A program made the position numbers and the translations under genes. From contig CAVTBF010000005.1 in the NCBI GenBank assembly GCA_963732915.1, forward strand, positions 124,001 through 188,000: DNA of 64,000 nt, read 5' to 3'. Below, in pieces: positions 32,869 through 41,109 of this stretch; the stretch's first letter is position 1; every line of letters starts with the position of its first letter. The notes below the pieces were generated by a model. The model saw only the letters and a program-made list of their open reading frames with translations. It was not told the DNA's origin and did no database searches. Source of the stretch: Palsa-739 sp963732915. GTDB lineage: Bacteria; Actinomycetota; Thermoleophilia; Gaiellales; Gaiellaceae.

Positions 32869-33572
32869 ACGGTCTCGCCCTCGAGAATCTGAGCGTCCGC
32901 TACGGGGCGGTCGACGCCGTCCGCGGCCTCTCGCTCGACGTCGCGCCCGGCGAGATCGTCGGGCTGATCGGGCCGAACGGCGCCGGCAAGTCGTCCACAC
33001 TGCACGCGATCATGGGCACCGCGCCCGTGCTGGGCGGCGACGTCCGGCTCGGCGGCGCCTCGCTCCTCGGCCGCCGTCCCGAGGACGTGGCCCGCAGCGG
33101 CGTCGCGCTCGTGCCCGAGGGCCGCCGTATCTTCGCGGAGCTCTCCGTCGAGGAGAACATCCGTCTCGGCCTCGCCGGCCGCCGTCCGGGAGGAGACGGC
33201 GCCGCGGCCATCGAGCGCGCCTACGCCCTGTTCCCGATCGTCCGGGAGTTCCGCCGCCGGCCCGCCGGCGCGCTCTCGGGCGGCCAGCAGCAGCAGCTCG
33301 CGATCGCCCGCGCGCTCGTCGCGGAGCCCGACGTGCTCCTGCTCGACGAGCCGTCGCTCGGGCTCGCGCCGAAGATCGTCGACGTCGTCTTCGAGTCCCT
33401 CGCCGCGATTCGCGCGCAGGGCCTCGCCGTGCTCCTCGTCGAGCAGCGGGCGCAGCGGACGGTCGCGCTCGCCGATCGCAGCCACGTGCTCGCGCACGGC
33501 GAGCAGCGCCTCACCCTCGGCCCGGAGGACGCGGGCGACATCGAAGCGCTCGTCGCGGCGTACATGGGCTGA
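32865..33572 (+). CDS. livF: Liv-type ABC transporter ATPase LivF (2)
   Basis: A 235-residue ATPase with a canonical set: Walker A GPNGAGKSSTLHAIMG, VALVPEGRRIFAELSVEENI (the LivF hallmark), signature ALSGGQQQQLAIARAL, Walker B VLLLDEPSLGLAP and switch LLVEQRAQRTV. It pairs with the LivG above. The GTG start lies in a GTGA overlap. A 189-nt non-coding stretch with an interspersed repeat separates it from livH, so ATPases and permeases of this importer are split by a possible processing or regulatory region. Confidence 0.92.
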   Translation: MNGLALENLSVRYGAVDAVRGLSLDVAPGEIVGLIGPNGAGKSSTLHAIMGTAPVLGGDVRLGGASLLGRRPEDVARSGVALVPEGRRIFAELSVEENIRLGLAGRRPGGDGAAAIERAYALFPIVREFRRRPAGALSGGQQQQLAIARALVAEPDVLLLDEPSLGLAPKIVDVVFESLAAIRAQGLAVLLVEQRAQRTVALADRSHVLAHGEQRLTLGPEDAGDIEALVAAYMG

Positions 33573-33598
33573 CATGACGACCTTCCGCGAGTCATCCG

Positions 33599-33735
33599 TG
33601 TTCCTCGGGCGTCGCTGGCAAGAGAGCCAAGCGAGCGGCGCGCGGGACAGTACAGTCGGTACGGACAAGCGCCGCGAGCGCCGGATCTCGCAGCCAGCGG
33701 CGTCAGGCGCCGGCGGAGCCGGGCTCTGCCCGGCG
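33599..33735 (+). repeat. Interspersed intergenic repeat, copy A
   Basis: A non-coding stretch between livF and livH of the second importer. Several blocks (GTTCCTCGGGCG, ACAGTAC..CGGTACGG, AGCG.CGTCAG.CG, GG.GCCGG.CT) occur in the same order in the reverse complement of 52400-52517. The region is rich in GCCGGC/CCGGGC inverted repeats. The rest of the 33573-33761 gap holds no gene I would support. Confidence 0.5.
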
Positions 33736-33761
33736 GCAGCCGGCGCCGGCGAGGGACGCGG

Positions 33762-34670
33762 ATGACTCTCGCCGTCCTCAACATCTCGTGGCAGACGCTG
33801 GCGGACGCGCTCTCGCTCGGCGGCATCTACGCCCTGATGGCGGTCGGGATCGGGCTCGTCTTCGGCGTGCTCCGGCTCGTCAACTTCGCCTACGGGCAGC
33901 TGATCATGGCCGGCGCGTACGCCCTCGCGTACTCGTCGGTGTGGGGCTGGCCGGAGTGGAGCGGGATCCTCCTCTGCTTCGCCGTCGTGCTCGTGCTGAC
34001 GACGGCGATGGACCTGCTCGTCTTCCGGCCGCTGCGGACGCACTCGCCGGCGGTGATGCTGATCGCGACCTTCGCGGTGGCGTTCCTGCTCCAGAGCATC
34101 GCCGTGCTCTCGTTCGGTCAGCTCGGGACGATCGCCTCGACGGTCGCGACGCTGAACCGGCCGTGGATCATCGCCGGGGTCGCGATCCGCAAGATCGCGC
34201 CGGTCTCGATCGGGATCGCCCTGCTCTGCCTCGTGCTGCTCCAGCTCCTCCTGACGCGCACGTCGGTCGGCCTGCACATGCGCGCCGCGGCCATGGACTT
34301 CCGCACGGCGCGGCTGCTCGGCGTGCGCGCGAACCGGGTCGTCGGCGGCGCCGTCTTCATCTCGGGCCTGCTCGCGGCCGTGTGCGCGGTGATGCTCACC
34401 GTCCGCAACCCGCAGGTGACGCCGATCTTCGGGCTCGACGACACGATCATCGTCCTGGCCGGCGTCGTGCTCGGGGGGCTGAACCGACCGCTCGCGGCGA
34501 CGCTCGGCGGCTTCGCGATCGGCTTCGGCAGCGGCATCCTCGGCGGCGCGCTGCCGACGAACCAGAGCCAGTACCTGCCCACGTTCCTCTTCGCCGCGGT
34601 GATCCTCGTCCTGCTCATCCGCCCGAACGGGCTCTTCGTCCGCGCGGACGCGGGGGGCGAACGCGTATGA
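33762..34670 (+). CDS. livH: Liv-type ABC transporter permease LivH (2)
   Basis: A 302-residue membrane permease. LGGIYALMAVGIGLVFGVLRLVNFAYGQ near the N-terminus (read in parts), the coupling segment TSVGLHMRAAAMDFRTARLLGV, VVLGGLNRPLAATLGG and the C-terminal VLLIRPNGLFVR are LivH features. About eight hydrophobic helices. It forms the channel with the next gene product. The ATG follows GAGGGACGCGG. Its stop overlaps an ATG that opens only a 9-codon frame, so the real livM start is 20 nt further on. Confidence 0.92.
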   Translation: MTLAVLNISWQTLADALSLGGIYALMAVGIGLVFGVLRLVNFAYGQLIMAGAYALAYSSVWGWPEWSGILLCFAVVLVLTTAMDLLVFRPLRTHSPAVMLIATFAVAFLLQSIAVLSFGQLGTIASTVATLNRPWIIAGVAIRKIAPVSIGIALLCLVLLQLLLTRTSVGLHMRAAAMDFRTARLLGVRANRVVGGAVFISGLLAAVCAVMLTVRNPQVTPIFGLDDTIIVLAGVVLGGLNRPLAATLGGFAIGFGSGILGGALPTNQSQYLPTFLFAAVILVLLIRPNGLFVRADAGGERV

Positions 34671-34689
34671 GCGTCTCGACGGAGCGGGA

Positions 34690-35730
34690 ATGCTGAGGTT
34701 GCGCCGGCTCCCGGAGCTGCTCGTCCCCGCGCTGCTCGTGCTCGCGACGGCGCTGCTCGGGCTCACCGTCTCGACGGCGCTCGAGGCGTACTTCCTCGAC
34801 ACGCTCGTCAAGGTTGCGATCGTCGTCGGGCTCTACGTCTTCATCGGCAACTCGGGCGTGCTCTCCTTCGGGCACGTCAGCTTCATGGCGGTCGGCGTCT
34901 GGGTCGCCGGCGTGCTGACCGTGCCCGAGGACCAGAAGAACGCGATCATGCCGGGCCTCGCGAACTTCCTCCTGCACGCGCAGGTCGGCAACGTCGTCTC
35001 GCTCCTGCTCGCCGCCGTGGCCGGGCTCGTGATCGCGTTCGTCGTCGGGCTGCCGCTGATGCGCCTCTCGGGCCTTGCTGCCGGCATCGCGACGTTCGGC
35101 GTGCTCGAGATCACGAACAACGTCCTCCGCTACTGGCAGTCGGTCGGTCCCGGCCTGAACGCGTTCTCGTCGGTGCCCGCGACCACCGGGATCTGGCAGG
35201 CGGCGATCGGCGCGCTGATCTGCGTCGCGGTCGCGTTCGCCTACCAGCGCAGCCGCTTCGGCCGGCAGCTGCGTGCGACGCGGGAGGATCCGGCGGCCGC
35301 GTCGGCGGCCGGGATCTCGATCTACCGGCAGCGGCTCCTTGCGTTCGCGCTCTCCGGCGGTCTCGCCGGTCTCGCGGGCGGGCTCTACGTCCACCTGCTG
35401 CCGGTCGAGATCGACTCGCTGTATCTCGACCTGACGTTCATCACGCTCGCCATGCTCGTCGTCGGCGGCTCCGGCAGCCTCCTCGGCGCGGTCGTGGGCA
35501 CCCTCGCGGTGAGCGGCCTCAACTCGTTCCTCTCGGCGGCGGAGAACGGCGTCAACATCTTCGGCTGGAACATCGACCTGCCGACGGGCACCTCCCTGAT
35601 CGTCGTCGGCGCGCTGATGGCGGTCGTGCTCGTGCTGCGGCCCGGCGGCCTCACCGGTGGCCGCGAGCTGTCGCTGCCGCGCCGCCGTCCGTCCCCTCCC
35701 GCCCCGCCGTCGCCGGAGCCTGTGGCGTGA
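34690..35730 (+). CDS. livM: Liv-type ABC transporter permease LivM (2)
   Basis: A 346-residue permease of normal LivM length. VGLYVFIGNSGVLSFGHVSFMAVG corresponds to the LivM core segment, RFGRQLRATREDPAAASAAGI is the ATPase-coupling loop and VVGGSGSLLGAVVGT the family C-terminal block. The tail is Pro/Arg-rich (PRRRPSPPAPPSPEP). GGAGCGGG upstream of ATG 34690 is a suitable ribosome site. The stop overlaps the flavin reductase GTG (GTGA), tying import to the oxygenase genes. Confidence 0.92.
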   Translation: MLRLRRLPELLVPALLVLATALLGLTVSTALEAYFLDTLVKVAIVVGLYVFIGNSGVLSFGHVSFMAVGVWVAGVLTVPEDQKNAIMPGLANFLLHAQVGNVVSLLLAAVAGLVIAFVVGLPLMRLSGLAAGIATFGVLEITNNVLRYWQSVGPGLNAFSSVPATTGIWQAAIGALICVAVAFAYQRSRFGRQLRATREDPAAASAAGISIYRQRLLAFALSGGLAGLAGGLYVHLLPVEIDSLYLDLTFITLAMLVVGGSGSLLGAVVGTLAVSGLNSFLSAAENGVNIFGWNIDLPTGTSLIVVGALMAVVLVLRPGGLTGGRELSLPRRRPSPPAPPSPEPVA

Positions 35731-36326
35731 GCGACTACTCCGACCTCGAGGTCTCGCCCGACGTCGTGCTCGTGCGCGGCCTGCTCGAGGCCGACCGCTC
35801 GTTCGCCGAGGCGATCGACGAGAGCCCGTCGGCGGTCGACCCGGAGCGGTTCAAGACCGCGATGCGCTCGTTCGCGACCGGCGTCGTGATCGTCACGGTC
35901 GAGGTCGGCGACCGGATCTGGGGCCTGACGATCAACTCGTGCTGCTCGATCTCGGCCCGGCCGCCGAAGGTGCTGATCTCGCTCGCCCGCAGCGCAAGCT
36001 GCCGCGAGCCTCTGCTCGAGCGCGGCCGCTTCGGGATGTCGATCCTCGCCGAGCGGCAGCGCGAGCTCGCGGAGCTCGGCGCCGTTCCCGGTGGGCCGAA
36101 GTACGTCGACGTCTTTGCCGAGCGGCCCGAGGACGGCGGCCCGGCGATGATCGCCGGCGCGCTCGCCCACCTCGACTGCGCGGTCGCCGAGACGTTCGAG
36201 GTCGCCGATCACACGCTCGTCGTCGGCACCGTCGAGCACGCGATCGTCGACGACGGCGGTGCCGTGCCGCCGAACCCGCTCGTCTACTACGACCGGACCT
36301 TCAGGCGCCTGGGCGAGACGCTCTAG
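35727..36326 (+). CDS. Flavin reductase-domain protein
   Basis: A 199-residue NAD(P)H:flavin oxidoreductase-like protein. Residues about 40-195 form the split-barrel flavin reductase domain: FKTAMRSFATGVVIVTV, WGLTINSCCSISARPPKVLISLA and FGMSILAERQRELA. Such proteins supply reduced FMN/FAD to a partner monooxygenase. The partner is almost surely the luciferase-like enzyme that starts 28 nt downstream, as in RutF/RutA, SsuE/SsuD or HpaC-type pairs. An acidic 35-residue N-terminal extension precedes the domain. GTG start in a 4-nt overlap with livM. Confidence 0.88.
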   Translation: MSDYSDLEVSPDVVLVRGLLEADRSFAEAIDESPSAVDPERFKTAMRSFATGVVIVTVEVGDRIWGLTINSCCSISARPPKVLISLARSASCREPLLERGRFGMSILAERQRELAELGAVPGGPKYVDVFAERPEDGGPAMIAGALAHLDCAVAETFEVADHTLVVGTVEHAIVDDGGAVPPNPLVYYDRTFRRLGETL

Positions 36327-36354
36327 CGCGCGATCGAGACAGGAGGAGCGACCG

Positions 36355-37413
36355 ATGAAGTTCAGCATCTACTCCGAGCTGCAGAGCTGGCCCGGCAAGT
36401 CGTACGAGACGCTCTACGCCGAGGTGCTGGAGCAGATCGAGAACGCCGATCGGCTCGGCTACTCGGCGTACGCGGCCGTCGAGCACCTCTTCTTCCCGAA
36501 GTTCTCGGCCTCCGCCAACGTCTTCGGGCTGTTCGGGATGGCGGCCGCGCGCACGCGGGAGATCAGGTTCCGGACGATGCTGCACATCCTCCCGTACCAC
36601 AACCCGCTCGTCCTGGCCGCGATGATCCACCAGTTCGCGATCCAGACGAACGGCCGCTACGAGTTCGGCGTCGGCCGCGGCCACGGCTGGATCCCGATGC
36701 CCGCCGGCCTGCCGCTCGACGAGACCTCGCGCCCGCGCTACGAGGAGGCGCTCGACCTCTTCATCGAGGCGCTCCACAACGAGACGGTCACCTTCCACGG
36801 CGAGTACTGGAACGTCGACGCCAGCCGGATCGTCCCGTTCAGCGGCCAGAGCTTCCGGGTCATCCTCGGTGGCACGTCCGACAAGACGTACGACCTCGCC
36901 GCGAAGCACGGCTGGGGCGTCGCGGTGCCGCCGCTGCTGCCGTACGCGGCGCTCAAGGACCAGCTCGACCTCTACCGCTCGAAGTGCGCGGAGTACGGCA
37001 CCGCGCCCGACATCGTCTGGATCCACGCGTGCTACATCGACGAGGACCGCGAGGTGGCGAAGCGCGAGGCGGAGGAGCACATGCGCGGCTTCCTCGCCGG
37101 CAACGCGTCGCCGCTGACCGAGCACGCGCCGCCGCCGACCGACGCGCTCAACGCGGCCGGCTACGGCTTCTACGCGTCCGGGATCATGGAGAAGCTCGCG
37201 GCGACGCCCTACGAGGACATGATCGCCGGCGACATCGTCTGGGTCGGCACGCCCGAGGACGTCGTCCAGCGCGTGCGCGAGACGATCGACGTGTGCGAGG
37301 GCCTGACCGAGATCGCGATCACGCCCAACCCGGGCGGCGCCGAGCACTGGAAGGCGATCAAGGCGCAGGAGCTGTTCGCAAAGCATGTGATGCCGGAGTT
37401 CCGGGGCGCGTGA
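36355..37413 (+). CDS. Luciferase-like (LLM) flavin-dependent monooxygenase (2)
   Basis: A 352-residue TIM-barrel monooxygenase. FSIYSELQSWPGKSYETLY, YAAVEHLFFPKFSASANVFG (the long-chain luciferase-type substrate strand), FGVGRGHGWIPMPAGLP (flavin phosphate site) and GVAVPPLLPYAALKDQLDLY are seen. It resembles FMNH2-dependent oxygenases that attack C-S, C-N or heterocyclic bonds. It has its own AGGAGGAG ribosome site and directly follows the flavin reductase gene, so the two form a two-component oxygenase. The stop overlaps the first PanE-like gene. Confidence 0.9.
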   Translation: MKFSIYSELQSWPGKSYETLYAEVLEQIENADRLGYSAYAAVEHLFFPKFSASANVFGLFGMAAARTREIRFRTMLHILPYHNPLVLAAMIHQFAIQTNGRYEFGVGRGHGWIPMPAGLPLDETSRPRYEEALDLFIEALHNETVTFHGEYWNVDASRIVPFSGQSFRVILGGTSDKTYDLAAKHGWGVAVPPLLPYAALKDQLDLYRSKCAEYGTAPDIVWIHACYIDEDREVAKREAEEHMRGFLAGNASPLTEHAPPPTDALNAAGYGFYASGIMEKLAATPYEDMIAGDIVWVGTPEDVVQRVRETIDVCEGLTEIAITPNPGGAEHWKAIKAQELFAKHVMPEFRGA

Positions 37414-38339
37414 CGCACATCGTGATCGCAGGCGGCGGCTCGATCGGGAGCCTCTTCGCGGCGCACCTCGCGCGCGTCGCGGAGGTGACGGTGCTGACGC
37501 GCCGCGCCGAGCACGCGGCCGCGCTGCGCGAGCACGGGTTGCGCGTCTCCGGGCGGGCCGACTTCACCGTGCAGGTCGGGGCGACGGCCGACCCCGCCGA
37601 GCTCGACTCGATCGCCGGCGGGGCCGACCTCGTCATCCTCGCGTGCAAGGGCACCGATCTCGAGCCGCTCGCCGCGCAGCTCGCCGGGCATCTCGAGGGC
37701 GCGACGGTGATGACCGCCCAGAACGGGCTCGGCGCCGAGGAGATCGTGGGCGCGCACGGCGACTGGCCGCTCCTCTCGTCGGTCACGTTCATGAGCGGCA
37801 CGCGGCACGGCGACGCCCACGTCGAGTACGTCCTCGACACCGCGACCTGGGTCGGGCCGAACCGCGGCACGACCTACGAGGACGCGCAGCGGGTCGCCGA
37901 GCTGATCATCGCGGGCGGCCTCAAGGCCGAGGCGTTCCCCGACCTGCTGCCCTCGCAGTGGTCGAAGCTGATCTTCAACGCGACCGTGAACGGCGTCGCG
38001 GCGCTCACCGAGCTGCCGCACGACTTCCACTTCGGCGAGACGGAGCGGCTCTCCGACCTCGGTCACCTCGTCCGCGACCTGATCGACGAGGGCAAGACGG
38101 TGGCGGCCGCGGCGGGCGTCGAGCTGCCCGACGACCCGTGGGAGATGAACCTGCTCGCGACCCAGCGCGGCTTCCGGCATTCCCCGTCCATGCTCGAGGA
38201 CGTCGAGGCGCGCCGCCCGACCGAGCTCGAGTCGATCAACGGTGCGCTCGTCCGCGAGGCGAGACGGCACGGCGTCCCCGTGCCGCTCCACACCGCGGTC
38301 TACCGACTCGTCAAGGCAAAGGAGGCAAGCTACTCGTGA
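37410..38339 (+). CDS. PanE/ApbA-family 2-oxo acid reductase (1)
   Basis: A 309-residue NADP-dependent reductase of the ketopantoate reductase family. Rossmann motif IVIAGGGSIGSLFAAHLA, the conserved lysine in ILACKGTDLEP, the QNGLGAEE turn and the catalytic-helix segment SKLIFNATVNGVAALTEL are all present. Its place in a catabolic operon argues against pantothenate synthesis; it more likely reduces a 2-oxo acid or oxidises a 2-hydroxy acid of the pathway. GTG in a 4-nt overlap. A second, divergent PanE copy follows directly. Confidence 0.9.
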   Translation: MTHIVIAGGGSIGSLFAAHLARVAEVTVLTRRAEHAAALREHGLRVSGRADFTVQVGATADPAELDSIAGGADLVILACKGTDLEPLAAQLAGHLEGATVMTAQNGLGAEEIVGAHGDWPLLSSVTFMSGTRHGDAHVEYVLDTATWVGPNRGTTYEDAQRVAELIIAGGLKAEAFPDLLPSQWSKLIFNATVNGVAALTELPHDFHFGETERLSDLGHLVRDLIDEGKTVAAAAGVELPDDPWEMNLLATQRGFRHSPSMLEDVEARRPTELESINGALVREARRHGVPVPLHTAVYRLVKAKEASYS

Positions 38340-39253
38340 AGGTCTGTGTAGTCGGATGCGGGGCGGTGGGGTCGCTGTTCGCGGCCAACCTGTCGCTGCT
38401 CGAGGACGTCGAGGTGTGGGCGTACGACCTCTCGCAGGCGCACGTCGACGCGATCAACGCCGGCGGGCTGCGGCTCTCGGGAGCGGGCGAGGTGGTCGGG
38501 CGACCGCGCGCCACCTCCGACGCGGCCGAGCTGCCGCCCTGCGACTTCGGCATCGTCGCGACGAAGGCGATGCATACCGAGCCGGCGATCGCCGCGACCG
38601 CGCACGCGTTCGCGGACGGCTGCGTCGCGACCGTCCAGAACGGGCTCGGCAACGAGGAGACCCTCGCGAAGCACGTCGAGCGCGTGATCCGGGGCACGAC
38701 GTTCCCCGCCGGGAAGATCGTCGAGCCGGGACACGTCCAGTGGGACGTGAAAGGCGACACGTCGCTCGGGCCCTACGACGAGCGCGTCCCGCTCGCCGAG
38801 GTGGAGCGCCTCGCCGACGCGTGCACGCGCGCGGGTCTGCCGACGAGGGCGCTGGCCGACGCGCGCGGCCCGCAGTGGGGCAAGGTGATCTTCAACTCGG
38901 CGACGAATCCGATCGGCGCGCTCACCGGCCTCACGCACGGCCGCGTCTGCGAGCGCCCCGACCTGCGGGCGCTCGTCTCCGGCCTCGTCGCCGAGGGCGT
39001 CGCGGTCGCCTGGGAGCAGGGCATCGTCCTCGAGAAGGACACCGAGACGGTGATCGACCACATGGCGCAGCCGGGCGTCGCCTACGACCACAAGGCGTCG
39101 ATGCTGCAGGACGTCGAGGCGCACCGGACGACGGAGATCGACTTCCTCAACGGCGGCATCGTCCGCTTCGGCCGCGAGCACGGCGTACCGACACCGCTGA
39201 ACGAGGCGATCTGGGCACTCGTGAAAGGAGTAGAGCAATCATGGGGGAGCTGA
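38336..39253 (+). CDS. PanE/ApbA-family 2-oxo acid reductase (2)
   Basis: A 305-residue paralogue of the previous product, with the Rossmann motif VCVVGCGAVGSLFAANL, the lysine in IVATKAMHTEP, VQNGLGNEE and GKVIFNSATNPIGALTGL. The two differ widely, so they are an old pair and may work as a heteromer or on successive substrates. It overlaps the first copy by 4 nt and the next gene by 13 nt. The C-terminal EVEAHRTTEIDFLNGGIV-like helix (seen as DVEAHRTTEIDFLNGG) is conserved in the family. Confidence 0.9.
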   Translation: MKVCVVGCGAVGSLFAANLSLLEDVEVWAYDLSQAHVDAINAGGLRLSGAGEVVGRPRATSDAAELPPCDFGIVATKAMHTEPAIAATAHAFADGCVATVQNGLGNEETLAKHVERVIRGTTFPAGKIVEPGHVQWDVKGDTSLGPYDERVPLAEVERLADACTRAGLPTRALADARGPQWGKVIFNSATNPIGALTGLTHGRVCERPDLRALVSGLVAEGVAVAWEQGIVLEKDTETVIDHMAQPGVAYDHKASMLQDVEAHRTTEIDFLNGGIVRFGREHGVPTPLNEAIWALVKGVEQSWGS

Positions 39254-40383
39254 GCTACACGGGGCTACCGCCGGCGGAGGTCGAGCGGCGCTACCGGCTC
39301 GTCCGCGAGGCGGCCGCGCGCGACGGCCTGGATGCCGTGATCGTCTGCGGCAACGAGTACTCGGGGTTCGAGGGCGCGGTCACGTACCTCTCCGGCTTCG
39401 TGATCGTCCACCGGTACGCGTACGTCCTGCTGCCGGTCGACGGCGAGCCGGCGATCGTCTTCCCGAGCGAGGCCCGCTACGTCGGCGAGCACGGGACGAC
39501 CTGGATCGACGAGCAGGTGTTCGTCGACAGGCCGGGCGACTGGCTCGCCGACGCGGACGCCGTCCGTGGCAAGCGGGTGGGCGTGTACGGGCTCGACTAC
39601 GTGATGACCGTCCGCGACTTCCGCGCGCTCGACGGCCGCTGCGAGCTCGTGCCGTGGGACGTCTCGTTCGACCACGCGCGCATGGTCAAGTCCGAGCTGG
39701 AGCTCGCCTCGGTGCGCGAGTCGGTGCGGATCAACACCGAGGGCTTCCGCGTCTTCCTCGAGCACTTCGCGCCGGGCAAGACGGAGCGGGAGGTGCTCGC
39801 GCCGTGCGAGCAGTACTTCGTCTCGCAGGGCTGCGGCCGCTGGACGATGGACATGGTGCTCGACGGCCCGAACGGCTCGGCGCTGCCCGAGTTCAAGATC
39901 GCCGGCGACCGCGTGTTCGCGGCGACCGACGGTGTCCTGCCGTCACTCGAGGTCGCCGGCCCGGGCGGCCACTGGGTCGAGGTCTCGCGTGCGATCTGCC
40001 CGGGCGGCCCGAGCGACGAGACGAAGCGCATGTTCGAGGCGTACGAGGAGTACTACGACGCGGCACGTTCCGTGCTCCGGGCCGGCGTGACCGCCCGCGA
40101 GGCGCACCGGGCTGTTGCGAAGGGCTTCCACGACCGCGGCTACACGCTCGGCCACGTCACCGGCCATTCGATCGGGATGACGATGATCGAGTTCCCGAAG
40201 ATCGGCGAGACCGACGAGACCGAGCTGCAGGCGGGCATGGTGCTCTCGATGCATCCGCATGCGATCTCCGAGGACGGCCAGGCATGCCTCTACATGCAGG
40301 ACACGTGGCTCGTCGGCGACACCGCGGGCGAGCCGCTGGCCGGCCTCGAGATGCGCATCTACGACGGCACGGAATCGCGCTAG
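39241..40383 (+). CDS. M24/creatinase-fold protein lacking metal ligands
   Basis: A 380-residue pita-bread-fold protein. The N-terminal creatinase domain is followed by an M24 domain in which the usual metal ligands are changed: E237 and E247 (LEVAGPGGHWVEVSR) stand for the two Asp, H338 (SMHPHA) for the first Glu and Q353 (YMQDTW) for the last; the histidine region TGHSIGMTMIEFP remains. Creatinase itself is a metal-free member of this fold, so an amidinohydrolase-like or non-peptidase role is possible. It ends the second operon, like the M24 gene in the first. Confidence 0.82.
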   Translation: MGELSYTGLPPAEVERRYRLVREAAARDGLDAVIVCGNEYSGFEGAVTYLSGFVIVHRYAYVLLPVDGEPAIVFPSEARYVGEHGTTWIDEQVFVDRPGDWLADADAVRGKRVGVYGLDYVMTVRDFRALDGRCELVPWDVSFDHARMVKSELELASVRESVRINTEGFRVFLEHFAPGKTEREVLAPCEQYFVSQGCGRWTMDMVLDGPNGSALPEFKIAGDRVFAATDGVLPSLEVAGPGGHWVEVSRAICPGGPSDETKRMFEAYEEYYDAARSVLRAGVTAREAHRAVAKGFHDRGYTLGHVTGHSIGMTMIEFPKIGETDETELQAGMVLSMHPHAISEDGQACLYMQDTWLVGDTAGEPLAGLEMRIYDGTESR

Positions 40384-40386
40384 GGT
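40381..40386 (+). promoter_or_regulatory. -10-like box (TAGGGT) of a leaderless start
   Basis: TAGGGT ends 6 nt before the ATG of the dioxygenase gene and begins with the stop codon of the preceding gene. Confidence 0.35.
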
Positions 40387-40392
40387 CCGGGC

Positions 40393-41109
40393 ATGGCGAC
40401 CGACACGGACGAGTTCGCCCCGATCCTTCCGGGGCCGGGTGAGAGCGACTACGAGCGCTACCTGCGCACCGACGAGCTGCTCTCGCTGCAGAAGACCTCG
40501 GAGGAGTGGGCGCATCGCGACGAGCTGCTCTTCCAGACGGTGCACCAGGCCTCGGAGCTCTGGCTGAAGCACGCGTGGACGGAGGTCGAGGAGGCGACGC
40601 GGCTCGTCGAGGCGCGCGACGTCGCAGGCGCGCTGCGGCTGCTGCGGCGCGCGGGCGCGAGCGTGCGCTACGTGGTCGGCTTCCTCGAGCACCTGGAGCT
40701 GATGTCGCCGTGGGAGTACCAGGAGGTGCGGCGCGTCCTCGGCCACGGCTCCGGCTTCGACTCGCCGGGCTTCCGCGAGATCCGGCGCGTCTCGCCCGGG
40801 CTGTACGGCGCGTTCGACGCGCTCCGGCGCGAGCGGGGCCTCTCGCTGCTCGAGGTGTACACGCGCGGCCGCGAGCACGAGGAGCTGTACCAGCTCGCGG
40901 AGGCGCTGATCGACTGGGACGAGCAGATCGGCGTCTGGCGCTTCCGGCACGTGAAGATGGTCGGGCGCGTGATCGGCGAGGACGTGGTCGGCACGCAGGG
41001 CACGCCGGTCGAGCTGCTGGCCGGGCTGATCAAGCACAAGCTGTACCCCGAGCTCTGGACCGTCCGCACCGACCTGACCGAGCTCGCCCGGGAGAGCGAC
41101 CCGGGCTAG
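40393..41109 (+). CDS. Tryptophan 2,3-dioxygenase family protein
   Basis: A 238-residue heme dioxygenase that would open the indole ring of tryptophan to N-formylkynurenine. Conserved text is YERYLRTDELLSLQK, DELLFQTVHQASELWLKH (substrate-binding histidine), GHGSGFDSPGFREIR and WRFRHVKMVGRVIG with the proximal heme histidine. The substrate loop usually GTGGSxG reads GTQGTPVE, and the protein is shorter than typical (about 260-280), so the substrate may differ. No kynureninase or formamidase is adjacent. It is followed directly by a PLP dehydratase gene. Confidence 0.87.
   Translation: MATDTDEFAPILPGPGESDYERYLRTDELLSLQKTSEEWAHRDELLFQTVHQASELWLKHAWTEVEEATRLVEARDVAGALRLLRRAGASVRYVVGFLEHLELMSPWEYQEVRRVLGHGSGFDSPGFREIRRVSPGLYGAFDALRRERGLSLLEVYTRGREHEELYQLAEALIDWDEQIGVWRFRHVKMVGRVIGEDVVGTQGTPVELLAGLIKHKLYPELWTVRTDLTELARESDPG

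Noticed and set aside
33574..33765. Possible 63-codon gene between livF and livH
   Set aside because: It covers the intergenic repeat, lacks a ribosome site and ends in Gly/Ala low-complexity sequence.
34667..34696. Nine-codon frame (MSVSTEREC) in an ATGA overlap between livH and livM
   Set aside because: The ATGA overlap is suggestive, but the livM ATG with its own GGAGCGGG site lies inside it; it is probably a relic or a coupling device, not a peptide gene.
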